Source of the DNA: Methanobacteriota archaeon
Lineage (GTDB): Archaea > Thermoplasmatota > E2 > JACPAO01 > JAHWKR01
NCBI GenBank assembly: GCA_019347805.1
Contig: JAHWKR010000030.1
Location: forward strand, 1 to 41,620
Reading direction: 5' to 3'
Length of the DNA stretch: 41,620 bases
Positions 23,210 to 31,711 of this stretch are shown here, in pieces. Numbering within the stretch: position 1 is the first letter of the stretch; each line of letters begins with the position of its first letter. The notes under the pieces were generated by a model, which saw only the letters and a list, made by a program, of their open reading frames with translations, did not search any database and had not been told where the DNA came from. The position numbers and the translations under genes are program-made.

Positions 23210-25426
23210 TCAGATGTAGTGCACGTCCGTCGCCGCCTTCGCGGCCTGCCTGCGGGGTGCCACTCCGAGCTGCTCGGCGAGCCGGTCGTAGTACTTGATG
23301 AGCTCGTCGTTGACGCTCGCGCGCACCTGCTTGAGGGCCTCGTTGAAGTGTTTCATCGTGACCTCTTTCGCGTTGATGTCCTCGCGCAGGGCCAGGATGG
23401 CCGCCTCACGGCACAGGCTCTCGATGTCCGAGCCGACATAGCCCTTCGTGATGCCGGCGATCTCGTCGACGTCGACATCGGCGTTGAGCGGCATGCTCTT
23501 CATGTGGACCTCGAGGATCTTCTTCCGCCCCTTCTCTTCCGGGGCCTTGACATGGAGCAGCCGGTCGAACCGTCCCGCACGGAGCAGGCCGGGATCGATG
23601 ATGTCGGGCCGGTTGGTGGCGCCGATGATGACGACCCCTTCGAGCGATTCGAGGCCGTCGACGCTCGTGAGCAGCTGGTTCACGACCGATTCCGTGACAT
23701 GGCTGGAGCCTTCGAAGGCGCCACGCCGCGGGGCGATGGAGTCGATCTCGTCGAGGAAGACGATGGACGGTGCCGATTGTTTCGCCTTCTTGAAGATCTC
23801 GCGCACCGCCTTCTCCGATTCGCCGACCCACTTCGAGAGCACTTCGGGGCCCTTGACACTGAGGAAGTTGGCGCCGGATTCGTTGGCGACCGCCTTGGCC
23901 ACCAGCGTCTTCCCGGTCCCGGGGGGGCCGTAGAGGAGGATGCCCCGCGGGGGCCGGATGCCGAGCCGGTCGAACGCCTCGGGGTTGTTGAGGGGCCATT
24001 CGACCGCCTCGCGGAGGCTCTGCTTGACCTCGTCGAGGCCACCGACGTCGTCCCAACTGATGGTCGGGACCTCGATCATGAACTCGCGCAGGGCGGACGG
24101 CTCGATGAGCTTCATCGCCTGCGTGAAATCGTCCATGGTGACGCGCATGCGCTCGAGGAGCTCGGCCGGGATCGGCTTGTCGAGGTCGATCTCGGGCAGG
24201 TAGCGGCGGAGCGCCTGCATGGCGCCCTCACGGGCGAGCGCCGACAGGTCGGCACCGACATAGCCGTAGCATTTCTCCGAGATGGCCTCGAGGTCCACGT
24301 CCTCGGCCTTGGGCATGTTGCGCGTGTGGATCATCAGGATCTCGAGCCGGCCTTCGCGGTCGGGCACGCCGATCTCGATCTCACGGTCGAAGCGGCCGGG
24401 GCGCCGGAGCGCCTGGTCGATGGAGTCGGGCCGGTTGGTGGCGCCGATGACGATGACCTTTCCACGGCCCTTGAGGCCGTCCATGAGGGTGAGCATCTGC
24501 GACACGACACGCCGCTCGACCTCGCCCTGCACCTCGTCGCGCTTGGGGGCGATGGCGTCGATCTCGTCGATGAAGACGATGCTCGGATAGTTCTTCTCGG
24601 CCTCTTCGAAGGTCTTCCGGAGGTTCTCTTCGGACTGGCCGTAGAACTTGGACATGATCTCGGGGCCGTTGATCGTGTAGAAGTTGGCGCCCGATTCGTT
24701 GGCGACCGCCTTCGCGATCATGGTCTTCCCGGTACCGGGGGAGCCGTGCAACAGCACACCCTTCGGGGGGTCGATGCCGAGACGGTCGAAGAGCTCGGGG
24801 TGCTTGAGGGGGAGCTCGATCATCTCGCGCACTTTCTGCATCTCGTTCTGGAGGCCGCCGATGTCCTCGTAGGAGATGCGGGGGCCTTCCATCTTCTCCG
24901 TGGGCGCCGCCTCTTCGGAGACGGTGATCTTGGTGTCCTCGTTGATGAGGACGATGCCCTTCGGGTTGGATTTGACGACGCTGAACGGGAGGGCGTTGCC
25001 GAAGAGTGCGATGTTGGGGACGACGACGATGTCGCCTTCCACCACGGGGCGCTTCAAGAGGCCGCGTTTGGTGAGGGTCTCGATGCCCTCGCCGAACTGG
25101 ATCTGTTGTTCTTCGGAGATGGCGGGGGCGAGGGTCACCGACTTGGCCGGTTTGACCTCGGCCTTGCGGATCGTCACCTTGTCCCCGATGCCGACGCCGG
25201 CGTTCTTTCGGGTCAGGTTGTCGATGTGGATGATCCCTTTGCCTTCATCACCCGGATGGCTGCGCCAGACGACGGCGGAGGTGACCTTGGAGCCACGGAT
25301 CTCGATGATGTCTCCAGGTGAGAGTTGCAGCTCGACACGCGTCTGGCCGTCCAAACGGGCGCGGCCGTAGGAGACGTCCTGCTGCAGGGCTTCGACGACT
25401 TTCAGGACGGCTTCGGTCTTGGGCAT
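23210..25426 (-). CDS. cdc48: Cdc48/VAT-type AAA+ ATPase
   Basis: A 738-residue archaeal p97/Cdc48 homologue, an unfoldase feeding proteins to the proteasome and remodelling complexes. The N domain (about 1-180) carries the double-psi barrel and [21 protein letters not shown]1 has Walker A GSPGTGKT at 228-235 and Walker [10 protein letters not shown]2 has Walker A GPPGTGKT at 500-507 and Walker B IVFLDEID; both rings have GATNRPD sensor and R-x-x-R finger sequences. The C-terminus ends VHYI, near the HbYX tail used to dock on the 20S proteasome, though His rather than a hydrophobic residue precedes Tyr. CTTAAG at 25483-25488 implies a leader of about 32 nt that contains a hairpin. The last codons are duplicated about 170 nt downstream. 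Confidence 0.95.
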   Translation of the reverse strand: MPKTEAVLKVVEALQQDVSYGRARLDGQTRVELQLSPGDIIEIRGSKVTSAVVWRSHPGDEGKGIIHIDNLTRKNAGVGIGDKVTIRKAEVKPAKSVTLAPAISEEQQIQFGEGIETLTKRGLLKRPVVEGDIVVVPNIALFGNALPFSVVKSNPKGIVLINEDTKITVSEEAAPTEKMEGPRISYEDIGGLQNEMQKVREMIELPLKHPELFDRLGIDPPKGVLLHGSPGTGKTMIAKAVANESGANFYTINGPEIMSKFYGQSEENLRKTFEEAEKNYPSIVFIDEIDAIAPKRDEVQGEVERRVVSQMLTLMDGLKGRGKVIVIGATNRPDSIDQALRRPGRFDREIEIGVPDREGRLEILMIHTRNMPKAEDVDLEAISEKCYGYVGADLSALAREGAMQALRRYLPEIDLDKPIPAELLERMRVTMDDFTQAMKLIEPSALREFMIEVPTISWDDVGGLDEVKQSLREAVEWPLNNPEAFDRLGIRPPRGILLYGPPGTGKTLVAKAVANESGANFLSVKGPEVLSKWVGESEKAVREIFKKAKQSAPSIVFLDEIDSIAPRRGAFEGSSHVTESVVNQLLTSVDGLESLEGVVIIGATNRPDIIDPGLLRAGRFDRLLHVKAPEEKGRKKILEVHMKSMPLNADVDVDEIAGITKGYVGSDIESLCREAAILALREDINAKEVTMKHFNEALKQVRASVNDELIKYYDRLAEQLGVAPRRQAAKAATDVHYI
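23217..23239 (-). repeat. Direct repeat copy B, inside the cdc48 3' end
   Basis: Identical over 23 nt to 23046-23068 and spaced 171 nt from it. It lies within the live cdc48 gene and covers most of the KAATDVHYI codons. Confidence 0.8.
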
Positions 25427-25440
25427 AAGTCATCCCAGAA

Positions 25441-25456
25441 AGGGGGCTGACCCCCT
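25441..25456 (-). promoter_or_regulatory. Hairpin in the cdc48 leader
   Basis: A perfect 6-bp stem, AGGGGG / CCCCCT, closing a four-base CTGA loop. It ends 15 nt before the cdc48 ATG and downstream of the CTTAAG box at 25483-25488, so it should be in the mRNA leader. Confidence 0.5.
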
Positions 25457-25482
25457 GTTGGGTTTCGGATGTCCAGGGGCTA

Positions 25483-25488
25483 CTTAAG
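25483..25488 (-). promoter_or_regulatory. TATA-like box of cdc48
   Basis: CTTAAG, the same variant seen before the antiporter gene. It predicts a start of transcription near 25458 and a leader of about 32 nt. Confidence 0.45.
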
Positions 25489-25829
25489 AGGTGCGCGTTT
25501 GGCAAGAAAGGTCCTGTGCAGGGCTTACCGACGGGGCAGACCTGTCTCGTCCCGGCAAGCAGTGGGGCAGGTCTGGCCGGTCGTGCCTCAGGGTCTGCAT
25601 CGGAAGCCAAGGTCGGAAGGGGCGCCGAGTGATAGGCGGTGTCACATCGATTGTGCGGAATCCGGCGTTGGTGGCAGGGTATGTGCGACGATCAGCATCA
25701 TGAAAATCTGGCATCGACCATCAAGTTGAACATGGATGCCGCCGTTCGCTCCGGTGAGGCAGTTGGACACATGGTTCCTGCCGGATACTCGTGTCCGGGT
25801 GTCTCGCGGGTCCCCTCTCTTCCCCTTCC

Positions 25830-26054
25830 TTATCGCTCCTGTTCTTTGTGACGGAAGCTCCGGCGCTCCTGCGTGCCCGGGGGGCCCATGAAATAGATCG
25901 AGCCGGCGACGCCGCTCCCAAGGACCAGGAAGGCGAGCTGGAGGGCGACCCGTGCGTGGCCGGTCTGCGACCCGACGATGAGGACGATCGCGGCAAGGAT
26001 CAACGATCCGGCGGCGACGGCGATCGGGGGATCGCGCAGGGTCATTCCCATCAT
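25830..26054 (-). CDS. Small two-span membrane protein, unknown
   Basis: A 74-residue protein with two hydrophobic segments (VAAGSLILAAIVLIVGS and VALQLAFLVLGSGVAGSIYF) separated by a short His/Arg turn, and a charged tail (RRSFRHKEQER). The start at 26054 has GATAAG centred 25 nt upstream; ATGs at 26051 and 26045 are nearby alternatives, and a second TATA-like ATATA lies at 26060-26066. It stands alone between cdc48 and the Lrp regulator. The hydrophobic pattern and promoter make it a likely real gene, but no family is recognised. Confidence 0.55.
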   Translation of the reverse strand: MMGMTLRDPPIAVAAGSLILAAIVLIVGSQTGHARVALQLAFLVLGSGVAGSIYFMGPPGTQERRSFRHKEQER

Positions 26055-26158
26055 GGACCGTATATGGGTGCACTGGCTTATCTATCTCTTCGGACAGCCG
26101 TCGAAAAGGGTCCACCGTCGGACGGCCGGGTGGACAAGTGGAGGGTCGCGTCGAGAGG

Positions 26159-26575
26159 TCAGAGTTCACGCAGGATGAGCCGGGAGTGGGTGTGGCGGAC
26201 CTCGGGGAAGCCGCGGATGCGCTCGATGATCTCGTTCAGATCCTCGGTGGAGGCGACATCGACCCGTACCAGGATGTCCTCGTCGCCGGACACCTCCCAG
26301 ACGTCCATGACGCCGGCCCATTTGGCGATCTTCTGCGAGATGGCGGAGGTGTTGACGTTGGTCTCGATGGCGACCGAGACCAGGGCCTTGACCGCCTTCC
26401 CCGCGGTCCGGATGGTGAACTGGCGGATGACCCCCGTGTCGACGAGGCGCTTGAGGCGCGACCGGACGGTGCCCTCGGAAGTGCCGAGTTCCTTGGCCAG
26501 TTCGACGAAGCTGGCGCGGGCGTCGTCCCGAAGGAGGGCGACCAGGCGCTCGTCCAACTCGTCCGTGGTGGGCAT
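26159..26575 (-). CDS. Lrp/AsnC-family transcriptional regulator
   Basis: A 138-residue regulator: an N-terminal winged helix-turn-helix (MPTTDELDERLVALLRDDAR, then FVELAKELGTSEGTVRSRLK with the recognition helix) and a C-terminal RAM ligand-binding/oligomerisation domain (ALVSVAIETN to RLILREL). The length is standard. Archaeal Lrp proteins control amino-acid metabolism and often their own gene. The start at 26575 fits the family; the frame extends 50 codons further but that part is Pro/Arg-rich. TTGAAAC about 29 nt upstream is a weak box. It is divergent from the O-methyltransferase gene and two genes from an aminotransferase, either of which could be a target. Confidence 0.9.
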   Translation of the reverse strand: MPTTDELDERLVALLRDDARASFVELAKELGTSEGTVRSRLKRLVDTGVIRQFTIRTAGKAVKALVSVAIETNVNTSAISQKIAKWAGVMDVWEVSGDEDILVRVDVASTEDLNEIIERIRGFPEVRHTHSRLILREL

Positions 26576-26757
26576 CGCGCTGCGGAATCCGCATCGCCGT
26601 TTCAATGCTCCGGTGGCATACCTGCGGCCGGGTAGAGGGCTTTGGCCGCCGAGCAGATGTCCGGGAGGCGTCGAGGACGGTGGTGGCGCGGGACTTCCGT
26701 TGCGGAAATCGAAGCATGCCCCCAAGCCTTATTCGAGCCATGGCTGTGCCGCGCCCG

Positions 26758-27738
26758 ATGCAGCCGACCGAGGGGCTCCAGGGCGACTGGCGCCGCCGTC
26801 ATGATCCGAAGGCGCTCCGGGACGCGGTGACCGAGTTTCTCATCGTCTCGGGGGCGCTCCGTTCGGGGCTCATCGACCAGGTGGCCGAGCGGCCCTACGA
26901 CGTGCGCGCCTTGGCACGGGTCGCGGGCTTGGACCGCCGCGTCACCGAGCGCGTCGTGCGGGCCCTCGTCGCCTACGGGGTGCTCATGCACACCCCGATG
27001 GGGCTCGCGCTCACCAAGGCGGGCAAAGAGGCGTACCATGAGGTCCATGGGCGGCAGCGCCACACGACGCTCGCGGCCACGCGCACCATGCGGGCGCTTT
27101 TCGACCTGCCGAAGGTCCTCGAAAGCGGCGCCCCGCTCGGGCTCGGCGACGACCCGGCTGGCCTGCGCGATTGGATCTATGCCCAGGCCGAGCGCGACCC
27201 GAAGGCGATGGACGCGGCTGCCGAGGCGTTCATGGAGGGGCTTCCCGAGGGCGCGAAGGTGTTCGACCTCGGCGGTGGGCCAGGCCATATGGCGCGCCGG
27301 TTCCTCGACCGCGGTGCCGTCGTGACGCTTGCCGACCTGCCCCAGGTCATCGAGCTCGTCCGGTCCGGGTTGGAAGCGACGCAGGGTTTGCGGCTCGTCG
27401 CGACCGACGTCACGGCCGGATTGCCGGAGGGGACCTACGACGCGGTCTACATGGGCAACCTGAACATCCTGCTCCCCGCCGAGGAGAACCTCAAGCTGTT
27501 CGGGCGCGTCAAGGACCACGTCGCCGAAGGAGGGCGCGTCGCGGTGCAGACCGCGCTCCGGGACCGGAGCCCGGACGCGGTCTGGCTCGCGGTCATGAAC
27601 GCGCTGTACGTTGAAGCGGGCGATAGCTGGCCCCTCGAACGCTACGCAGAGTGGGCCGAGGCGGCCGGATTGGGCGCGCCCGAGGTGCTCGACCTCGACG
27701 AGGCGAAGCGGCAGCAGTTGTTGCTGTTCCAGGCGTAG
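26758..27738 (+). CDS. SAM-dependent O-methyltransferase
   Basis: A 326-residue methyltransferase of the hydroxyindole/caffeate O-methyltransferase type. Residues 1-100 form a winged-helix dimerisation domain (ALRSGLIDQVAERPYDVRAL, GLDRRVTERVVRAL); the Rossmann SAM site is VFDLGGGPGHMARRFLDRG, with TLADLPQVIE as the acidic loop. The substrate is unknown; members methylate small phenolic or amine compounds. The ATG at 26758 (MQPTEGLQGDW) is chosen because CCTTATT at 26727-26733 is centred 27 nt upstream; ATGs at 26740 and 26716 lie too near or upstream of that box. Its 3' end is 7 nt from the convergent aminotransferase gene. Confidence 0.82.
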   Translation: MQPTEGLQGDWRRRHDPKALRDAVTEFLIVSGALRSGLIDQVAERPYDVRALARVAGLDRRVTERVVRALVAYGVLMHTPMGLALTKAGKEAYHEVHGRQRHTTLAATRTMRALFDLPKVLESGAPLGLGDDPAGLRDWIYAQAERDPKAMDAAAEAFMEGLPEGAKVFDLGGGPGHMARRFLDRGAVVTLADLPQVIELVRSGLEATQGLRLVATDVTAGLPEGTYDAVYMGNLNILLPAEENLKLFGRVKDHVAEGGRVAVQTALRDRSPDAVWLAVMNALYVEAGDSWPLERYAEWAEAAGLGAPEVLDLDEAKRQQLLLFQA

Positions 27739-27745
27739 CGTGCAC

Positions 27746-28996
27746 CTACGCGGTGACTTTCCGCTTCTTCGCCTTCTTCTCCCGGAACGGGATCTCCGCG
27801 GCGACCCGTTTCAGGATGTCCATGCCGCGCTCCAGCTCTGAGATGCTGGCGGCGTAGGAGAATCGGAGGTGGTGTTCGCCGAGCGTGCCGAACGCGGTGC
27901 CGGGCGAGCAGATGAGCCCTTCGGCGGCGAGGCGCAACGCGAACTCCTTCGACTTGATGTCGTGCTGGTAGCGCGGGAAGGCGTAGAACGCGCCGCCGGG
28001 GTTGTTGCATTCGAAGCCGGGGATCTCGTTGATGCGCTGGACGATCACATCGCGGCGCGCCTTGAACTGCTCGATCATCGCGTCGACCGCGTCCTGGGGT
28101 CCGTTGAGCGCCTCGACGGCGGCCCATTGCAGCGGTGTCGGCGGACAGGCGATGGTGTGGTAGTGCATCTTCTCGATGGCCTTGACATAGCTCGTCTTGG
28201 TGGCGAGGCAGCCGAGGCGCCAGCCTGTCATGGCGTAGGTCTTGGAGAAGCTGTTGACCCAGATGATGTTGTCCCCGTGCGCGAGGAAACTCTGGTGGGG
28301 CTTGTCGTACGACATGATGTCGTAGACCTCGTCGGCGACGACGATGATGTCCTCTTCGTGGGCGAGGTCGGACAGCTCCTGGATGAGCGACCGCGGCATG
28401 CAGGCCCCGGTCGGGTTGGAGGGGGTGTTGACGTAGAGGAGCTTGGTGCGGGGCGTGATGAGGCGACGGATCTCGTCCGGGTCGGGGAGATAGTCGGTCT
28501 TGTGCCCGCACGAGTAGGGGATGGGGAAGCCGCCGCAGATGCGCGCCTGCGGTCCGTAGAGGACGAAGCCGGGATTGGGCACGAGCACTTCGTCGCCATG
28601 GTCGATGAAGGTCTGGCCGATGAGCATGAGCGCCTGGGTGGCGCCGGCGGTGACGATGATGTTGTCGGGGGAGACGTCCTCGCCACGGAAATTCTTGACG
28701 CGCTCGGAGATGGCGCGGCGCAACTCGGGCAATCCGAGCGTGGGTCCGTAGGAGTTGTTGCCCCCGGCGACGGCGGCTTCGAGCGCCTTGGCGACGTTCG
28801 CGGGCGGGTCGAAGTCGGGTTCGCCGAGGCCGAGGTTGACCGAATCGCCGCCGGCGAGTTCGAACATCTGGCGGATGCCCGACATCTCGATGCCGAGGAG
28901 GCGGCGCGCGAGAAGGTGGTCGATGTTCTTGCCGCCGGCTGGGTCCATGGCTTCCGCGGCGACCCAGCGGCTCTCTTGGGCGGTTTTGGTGGACAT
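27746..28996 (-). CDS. PLP-dependent class I aminotransferase
   Basis: A 416-residue fold-type I aminotransferase of the aspartate/aromatic group. Visible features: substrate loop NLGLGEPDFDPP, SYGPTLGLPELR, NTPSNPTG (PLP-binding Asn at about 194), the Asp of VVADEVYD, and the PLP Schiff-base lysine K252 in NSFSKTYAMTGWRLG. The second Arg region is C-terminal (HHLRFSYAAS). It should use 2-oxoglutarate or a similar acceptor; specificity is not readable. The start MSTKTAQESR at 28996 has CATAAAC centred about 36 nt upstream; M17 is a possible shorter start. The C-terminus is Lys-rich (REKKAKKRKV). Confidence 0.9.
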   Translation of the reverse strand: MSTKTAQESRWVAAEAMDPAGGKNIDHLLARRLLGIEMSGIRQMFELAGGDSVNLGLGEPDFDPPANVAKALEAAVAGGNNSYGPTLGLPELRRAISERVKNFRGEDVSPDNIIVTAGATQALMLIGQTFIDHGDEVLVPNPGFVLYGPQARICGGFPIPYSCGHKTDYLPDPDEIRRLITPRTKLLYVNTPSNPTGACMPRSLIQELSDLAHEEDIIVVADEVYDIMSYDKPHQSFLAHGDNIIWVNSFSKTYAMTGWRLGCLATKTSYVKAIEKMHYHTIACPPTPLQWAAVEALNGPQDAVDAMIEQFKARRDVIVQRINEIPGFECNNPGGAFYAFPRYQHDIKSKEFALRLAAEGLICSPGTAFGTLGEHHLRFSYAASISELERGMDILKRVAAEIPFREKKAKKRKVTA

Positions 28997-29196
28997 CGGC
29001 CTTCGGTGGTGGCCTACCAGGGGAGGCCCATAAACATGTCGGTGACCGCTCGTGGAAAGGAAGGGTCGCCTTTAGGAGGGGTGTGGGCTGCAGGCGGCGG
29101 GGTGCAGTGTGACAATTGGTCACAGGACAGGGGTCCTGGGTGGAGGGATGTGGAACGTCTGACGGCGCTTCGGCGAAGCGTTGTACAACAACACGG

Positions 29197-29203
29197 GATA
29201 AGG
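29197..29203 (+). promoter_or_regulatory. TATA-like box of the exported protein gene at 29256
   Basis: GATAAGG in the intergenic region upstream of a secreted-protein gene. It predicts transcription from about 29227, upstream of both a GTG at 29235 and the ATG pair at 29256/29259. Confidence 0.4.
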
Positions 29204-29255
29204 GGGGCGGGCGAGCCTGTGTCGACCGCACCCGGTGTCGGTCTTCAAGGTGTCA

Positions 29256-30089
29256 ATGATGGATTCTCGACGCACGTCCGTTTCGCTTGTGGCCGCTCTC
29301 TTCATGGCTGTCCTCGTCGCCCCCGCAGGGAGCGCCGCGGTCGACACGAAGGCCGTGGTCGGTAACCTCGTCCCCGAGGTCACGTCGATCTCCTTGCCGG
29401 TCTCCGTGCAGCCCCTTGCGGGCGGCCTGAAGACCGTCAACGTGACGGTGACCGCCGTGGACGGCAACAGCTTCCAGGACCTCGTATCGGTCGACATCAC
29501 GGTCTACAAGCCGGATGGCACGACCGTGCACATCGCTTCGGCGGGCGCCGTCTCGAACGGCGACGGCAACGGGGTCGCCGAGAGCTATGACCATTCGTTC
29601 GGCATGCAGTTCCACGACGACCCGGGTGTCTACACGGTGACCGCGGTCGCGACCGACAGCCAGGGCGCCACCTCGACGCCTTTCTCGGCGAACTTCACCT
29701 ATGAGGAACTCGTCGCGCTCGCGCTCTCCGCCACGGCGGTCGACTTCGGCACCCTCGACCCGGGCACCCGCTCGGTCTCGTCCACGGTCGGTGTGACGAA
29801 CAAGGGCAACGTCAAGCTCGACATCGACACCTCCGGTACCGACCTCACGGACGGTTCGGGCCACGCCATCGGTGTCGAGCGCGTCAAGTACGACCTCACG
29901 AACGGCACCTTCACTGCCGAGAGCAACCTCACCGCGACGCCCTACACGAACAGCGGGTTCGATCTGGCGAAGGGTGCTTCCTCGTCGAAGAACAGCCACT
30001 GGCGACTCGACACGCCGTCCGGTGACGAGCAGTACATCCCGGCCGGTACCTACCAGGGCACGGTGACGATCTCCGCGCTCAAGGGGTAG
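29256..30089 (+). CDS. Secreted beta-sandwich surface protein
   Basis: A 277-residue exported protein. MMDSRRTSVSLVAALFMAVL is a clear signal peptide, with cleavage expected after GSAA. The mature part has an Ig-like domain (about 40-150) with PDGTTVHIASAGAVSNGDG, and a second domain beginning ALSATAVDFGTLDPGTRS and ending PAGTYQGTVTISALKG, a pattern common to pilin- or WxL-like surface proteins. There is no C-terminal anchor. AAGGTG stands just before the ATG pair; GTG 29235 is an alternative start that would place seven more residues before the signal. It is followed by two hairpins. Function is probably cell-surface structure; family unassigned. Confidence 0.7.
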   Translation: MMDSRRTSVSLVAALFMAVLVAPAGSAAVDTKAVVGNLVPEVTSISLPVSVQPLAGGLKTVNVTVTAVDGNSFQDLVSVDITVYKPDGTTVHIASAGAVSNGDGNGVAESYDHSFGMQFHDDPGVYTVTAVATDSQGATSTPFSANFTYEELVALALSATAVDFGTLDPGTRSVSSTVGVTNKGNVKLDIDTSGTDLTDGSGHAIGVERVKYDLTNGTFTAESNLTATPYTNSGFDLAKGASSSKNSHWRLDTPSGDEQYIPAGTYQGTVTISALKG

Positions 30090-30100
30090 GCGACGCCTCG

Positions 30101-30171
30101 GCCGCCTAGGCGGCTTTCTCTCTCAAACACACCTCTTTCCTCCTTTTTTCCCGCTTCGGCGGGATGTTTTT
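30101..30171 (+). terminator. Tandem hairpin / T-tract terminator
   Basis: Two elements follow the exported-protein gene. GCCGCCTAGGCGGC (30101-30114) is a perfect palindrome followed by TTTCTCTCTC. Then comes CCTCCTTTTTT and a second hairpin CCCGCTTCGGCGGG (30150-30163), followed by ATGTTTTT. T-rich tracts end archaeal transcription; the paired hairpins resemble bacterial intrinsic terminators. Confidence 0.65.
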
Positions 30172-30289
30172 CGATCGGTCGAGCGGAGCCGCCGTCCGTC
30201 CTCGCACCAGGGCCTCGCTCCCCCTGCGGCCATGGGGCCGCGTCGGCGTCGGCGAAGCCTTTTGAGCCGCGCCCGCCGACCTCGTCACG

Positions 30290-31711
30290 ATGCCGACCGC
30301 CGGGTCCGTCACCGCGCGCGCTCTTCTCGTCCTCGCCCTCGTGGGCCTGGTCACGGCGGCCTTCCCCGTCGCGGCGCAGGAGGGCGGCTCGTTGGGCTTC
30401 CCGCCGACCCTGGACCTTACCGACCCGGGGCTCCTGAAGGGCCAGACCCATCGGGCCACGTTGCACTACCAGGTGCACTATGACGACCCGGTGGAGGCGA
30501 CCTTCGACGTCGTGCCGCGCACGCCGCAGCCCGGCGACGGTTGGACCGACGCGAGCGCGTGGGTCACCTTGAGCCCGGGGGGCACGCAGACCGTCCCGCC
30601 GACCGAGGACCATCCGCTCGATGTCGCGGTGCGGGTGCCGGCCAATGCCGCGAACGGGGAATACCGCGCAGGGGTCCGCATCCGTGTCGCACCGGGCGAC
30701 GGGCCGGAGGGTTCCGGTGCGGGGGTCGAGCAGTCGGGCACCACGATCCTGGTCCTGCGGGTCACCGGTGACGAGGTCAAACGGGTCTCCAGCCAGGGTG
30801 CTCCCGAGGTGCGTGACACCGAGGAGCGCGGCGTGTGGACGCTCAAGGTGCCGCTGTCCAACGATGGCAACGTGCGCGCCAATCCGCACATCAAGGTCAT
30901 GGTGTGGGACCAGATGCGCACCACCGTCTTGCGCACGCTATGGGTCAATTCGACTTTCCTCGATCCCGGCGAAGCGGGTTCCTACACGCTTTCGCTCTCC
31001 GACCTCGGTCTGCCCATCGGCCAGTATTGGGCCACCATGGAGGTCTACATGGACGGCGTGATGGTCGCCGCGCACAGTCCCCATACGTTCGACGTCGTCG
31101 AGGAGGGCGCCCTGAAGCGGCTTCTCCAGTTGCGCACGATCCATGTGGCGGGCGGTGAGGCTTGGGCGGACGCGGGCGACCTCGTGGAGGTCGAGGCCAT
31201 CGTCCGCAACATCGGCGAGCTTCCGGTGACAGGTGTCTTCAAGCTCAAGGTGGCGCGCGACGGCAAGCTGTTGGACGCGTTGGAGTCGGACCCGCTCGAG
31301 GTCGCGGTCAGCGAGGATGGCGCGCTCGGCCTGTTCTATGAGGTCGAGAAGGCGGGGAAGTACAACTTCTCGGGCCATGTGCGCTATGGCTCCAAGGTGA
31401 CGGACGAGCGCTGGACGTTCCTCAATGTCGAGGGCGGGTCGTCCGGTGCGGGTTGGTTGTTGGCGCTCGGCGCGACCGCGGTGGCGGCCGGTGTCGCGGC
31501 CATGCTGGTGGTCGGAAAGCGCAGGCGGGGTGACGACAACCGGGGTCGAAGGGATCCCGCCGGAAGCCGCCGCGGACGGCAGCGCGCTGCGCCCGCCCGT
31601 CGCATGGCGGCCAAGCCTCAGGTGCGGCGTTCGGCTGCGCCGGGCCCGGAGCGGGCGAAGACCGGTCCCGCACGCACGCGTCCCGGTGGGCCGCCGAAGC
31701 GTCGGTCGTGA
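30290..31711 (+). CDS. Exported, C-terminally anchored surface protein
   Basis: A 473-residue protein with a signal peptide (ARALLVLALVGLVTAAFPVAAQ), then three beta-sandwich segments: a domain similar in layout to bacterial DUF916-type proteins (YQVHYDDPVEATFDVVPRTP, VRVPANAANGEYRAGVRI), a middle domain (LSNDGNVRANPHIKVMVWD), and a CARDB/Ig-like one (GDLVEVEAIVRNIGELPVTG). A membrane span (GWLLALGATAVAAGVAAMLV) and a very basic cytoplasmic tail of about 65 Arg/Pro/Ala-rich residues follow. CTTTTGAG is centred 28 nt before the ATG. It overlaps the convergent gene at 31618 by 94 nt within the tail, so the exact C-terminus is less certain. Confidence 0.75.
   Translation: MPTAGSVTARALLVLALVGLVTAAFPVAAQEGGSLGFPPTLDLTDPGLLKGQTHRATLHYQVHYDDPVEATFDVVPRTPQPGDGWTDASAWVTLSPGGTQTVPPTEDHPLDVAVRVPANAANGEYRAGVRIRVAPGDGPEGSGAGVEQSGTTILVLRVTGDEVKRVSSQGAPEVRDTEERGVWTLKVPLSNDGNVRANPHIKVMVWDQMRTTVLRTLWVNSTFLDPGEAGSYTLSLSDLGLPIGQYWATMEVYMDGVMVAAHSPHTFDVVEEGALKRLLQLRTIHVAGGEAWADAGDLVEVEAIVRNIGELPVTGVFKLKVARDGKLLDALESDPLEVAVSEDGALGLFYEVEKAGKYNFSGHVRYGSKVTDERWTFLNVEGGSSGAGWLLALGATAVAAGVAAMLVVGKRRRGDDNRGRRDPAGSRRGRQRAAPARRMAAKPQVRRSAAPGPERAKTGPARTRPGGPPKRRS

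Larger units (their letters stand above)
25427..25829. other. Gene-free interval with cdc48 leader and promoter
   Basis: About 400 nt without a credible gene. The left end carries the cdc48 leader hairpin and TATA box. The remainder (about 25490-25829) shows no RNA gene, repeat or conserved motif that I can recognise. Confidence 0.5.
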
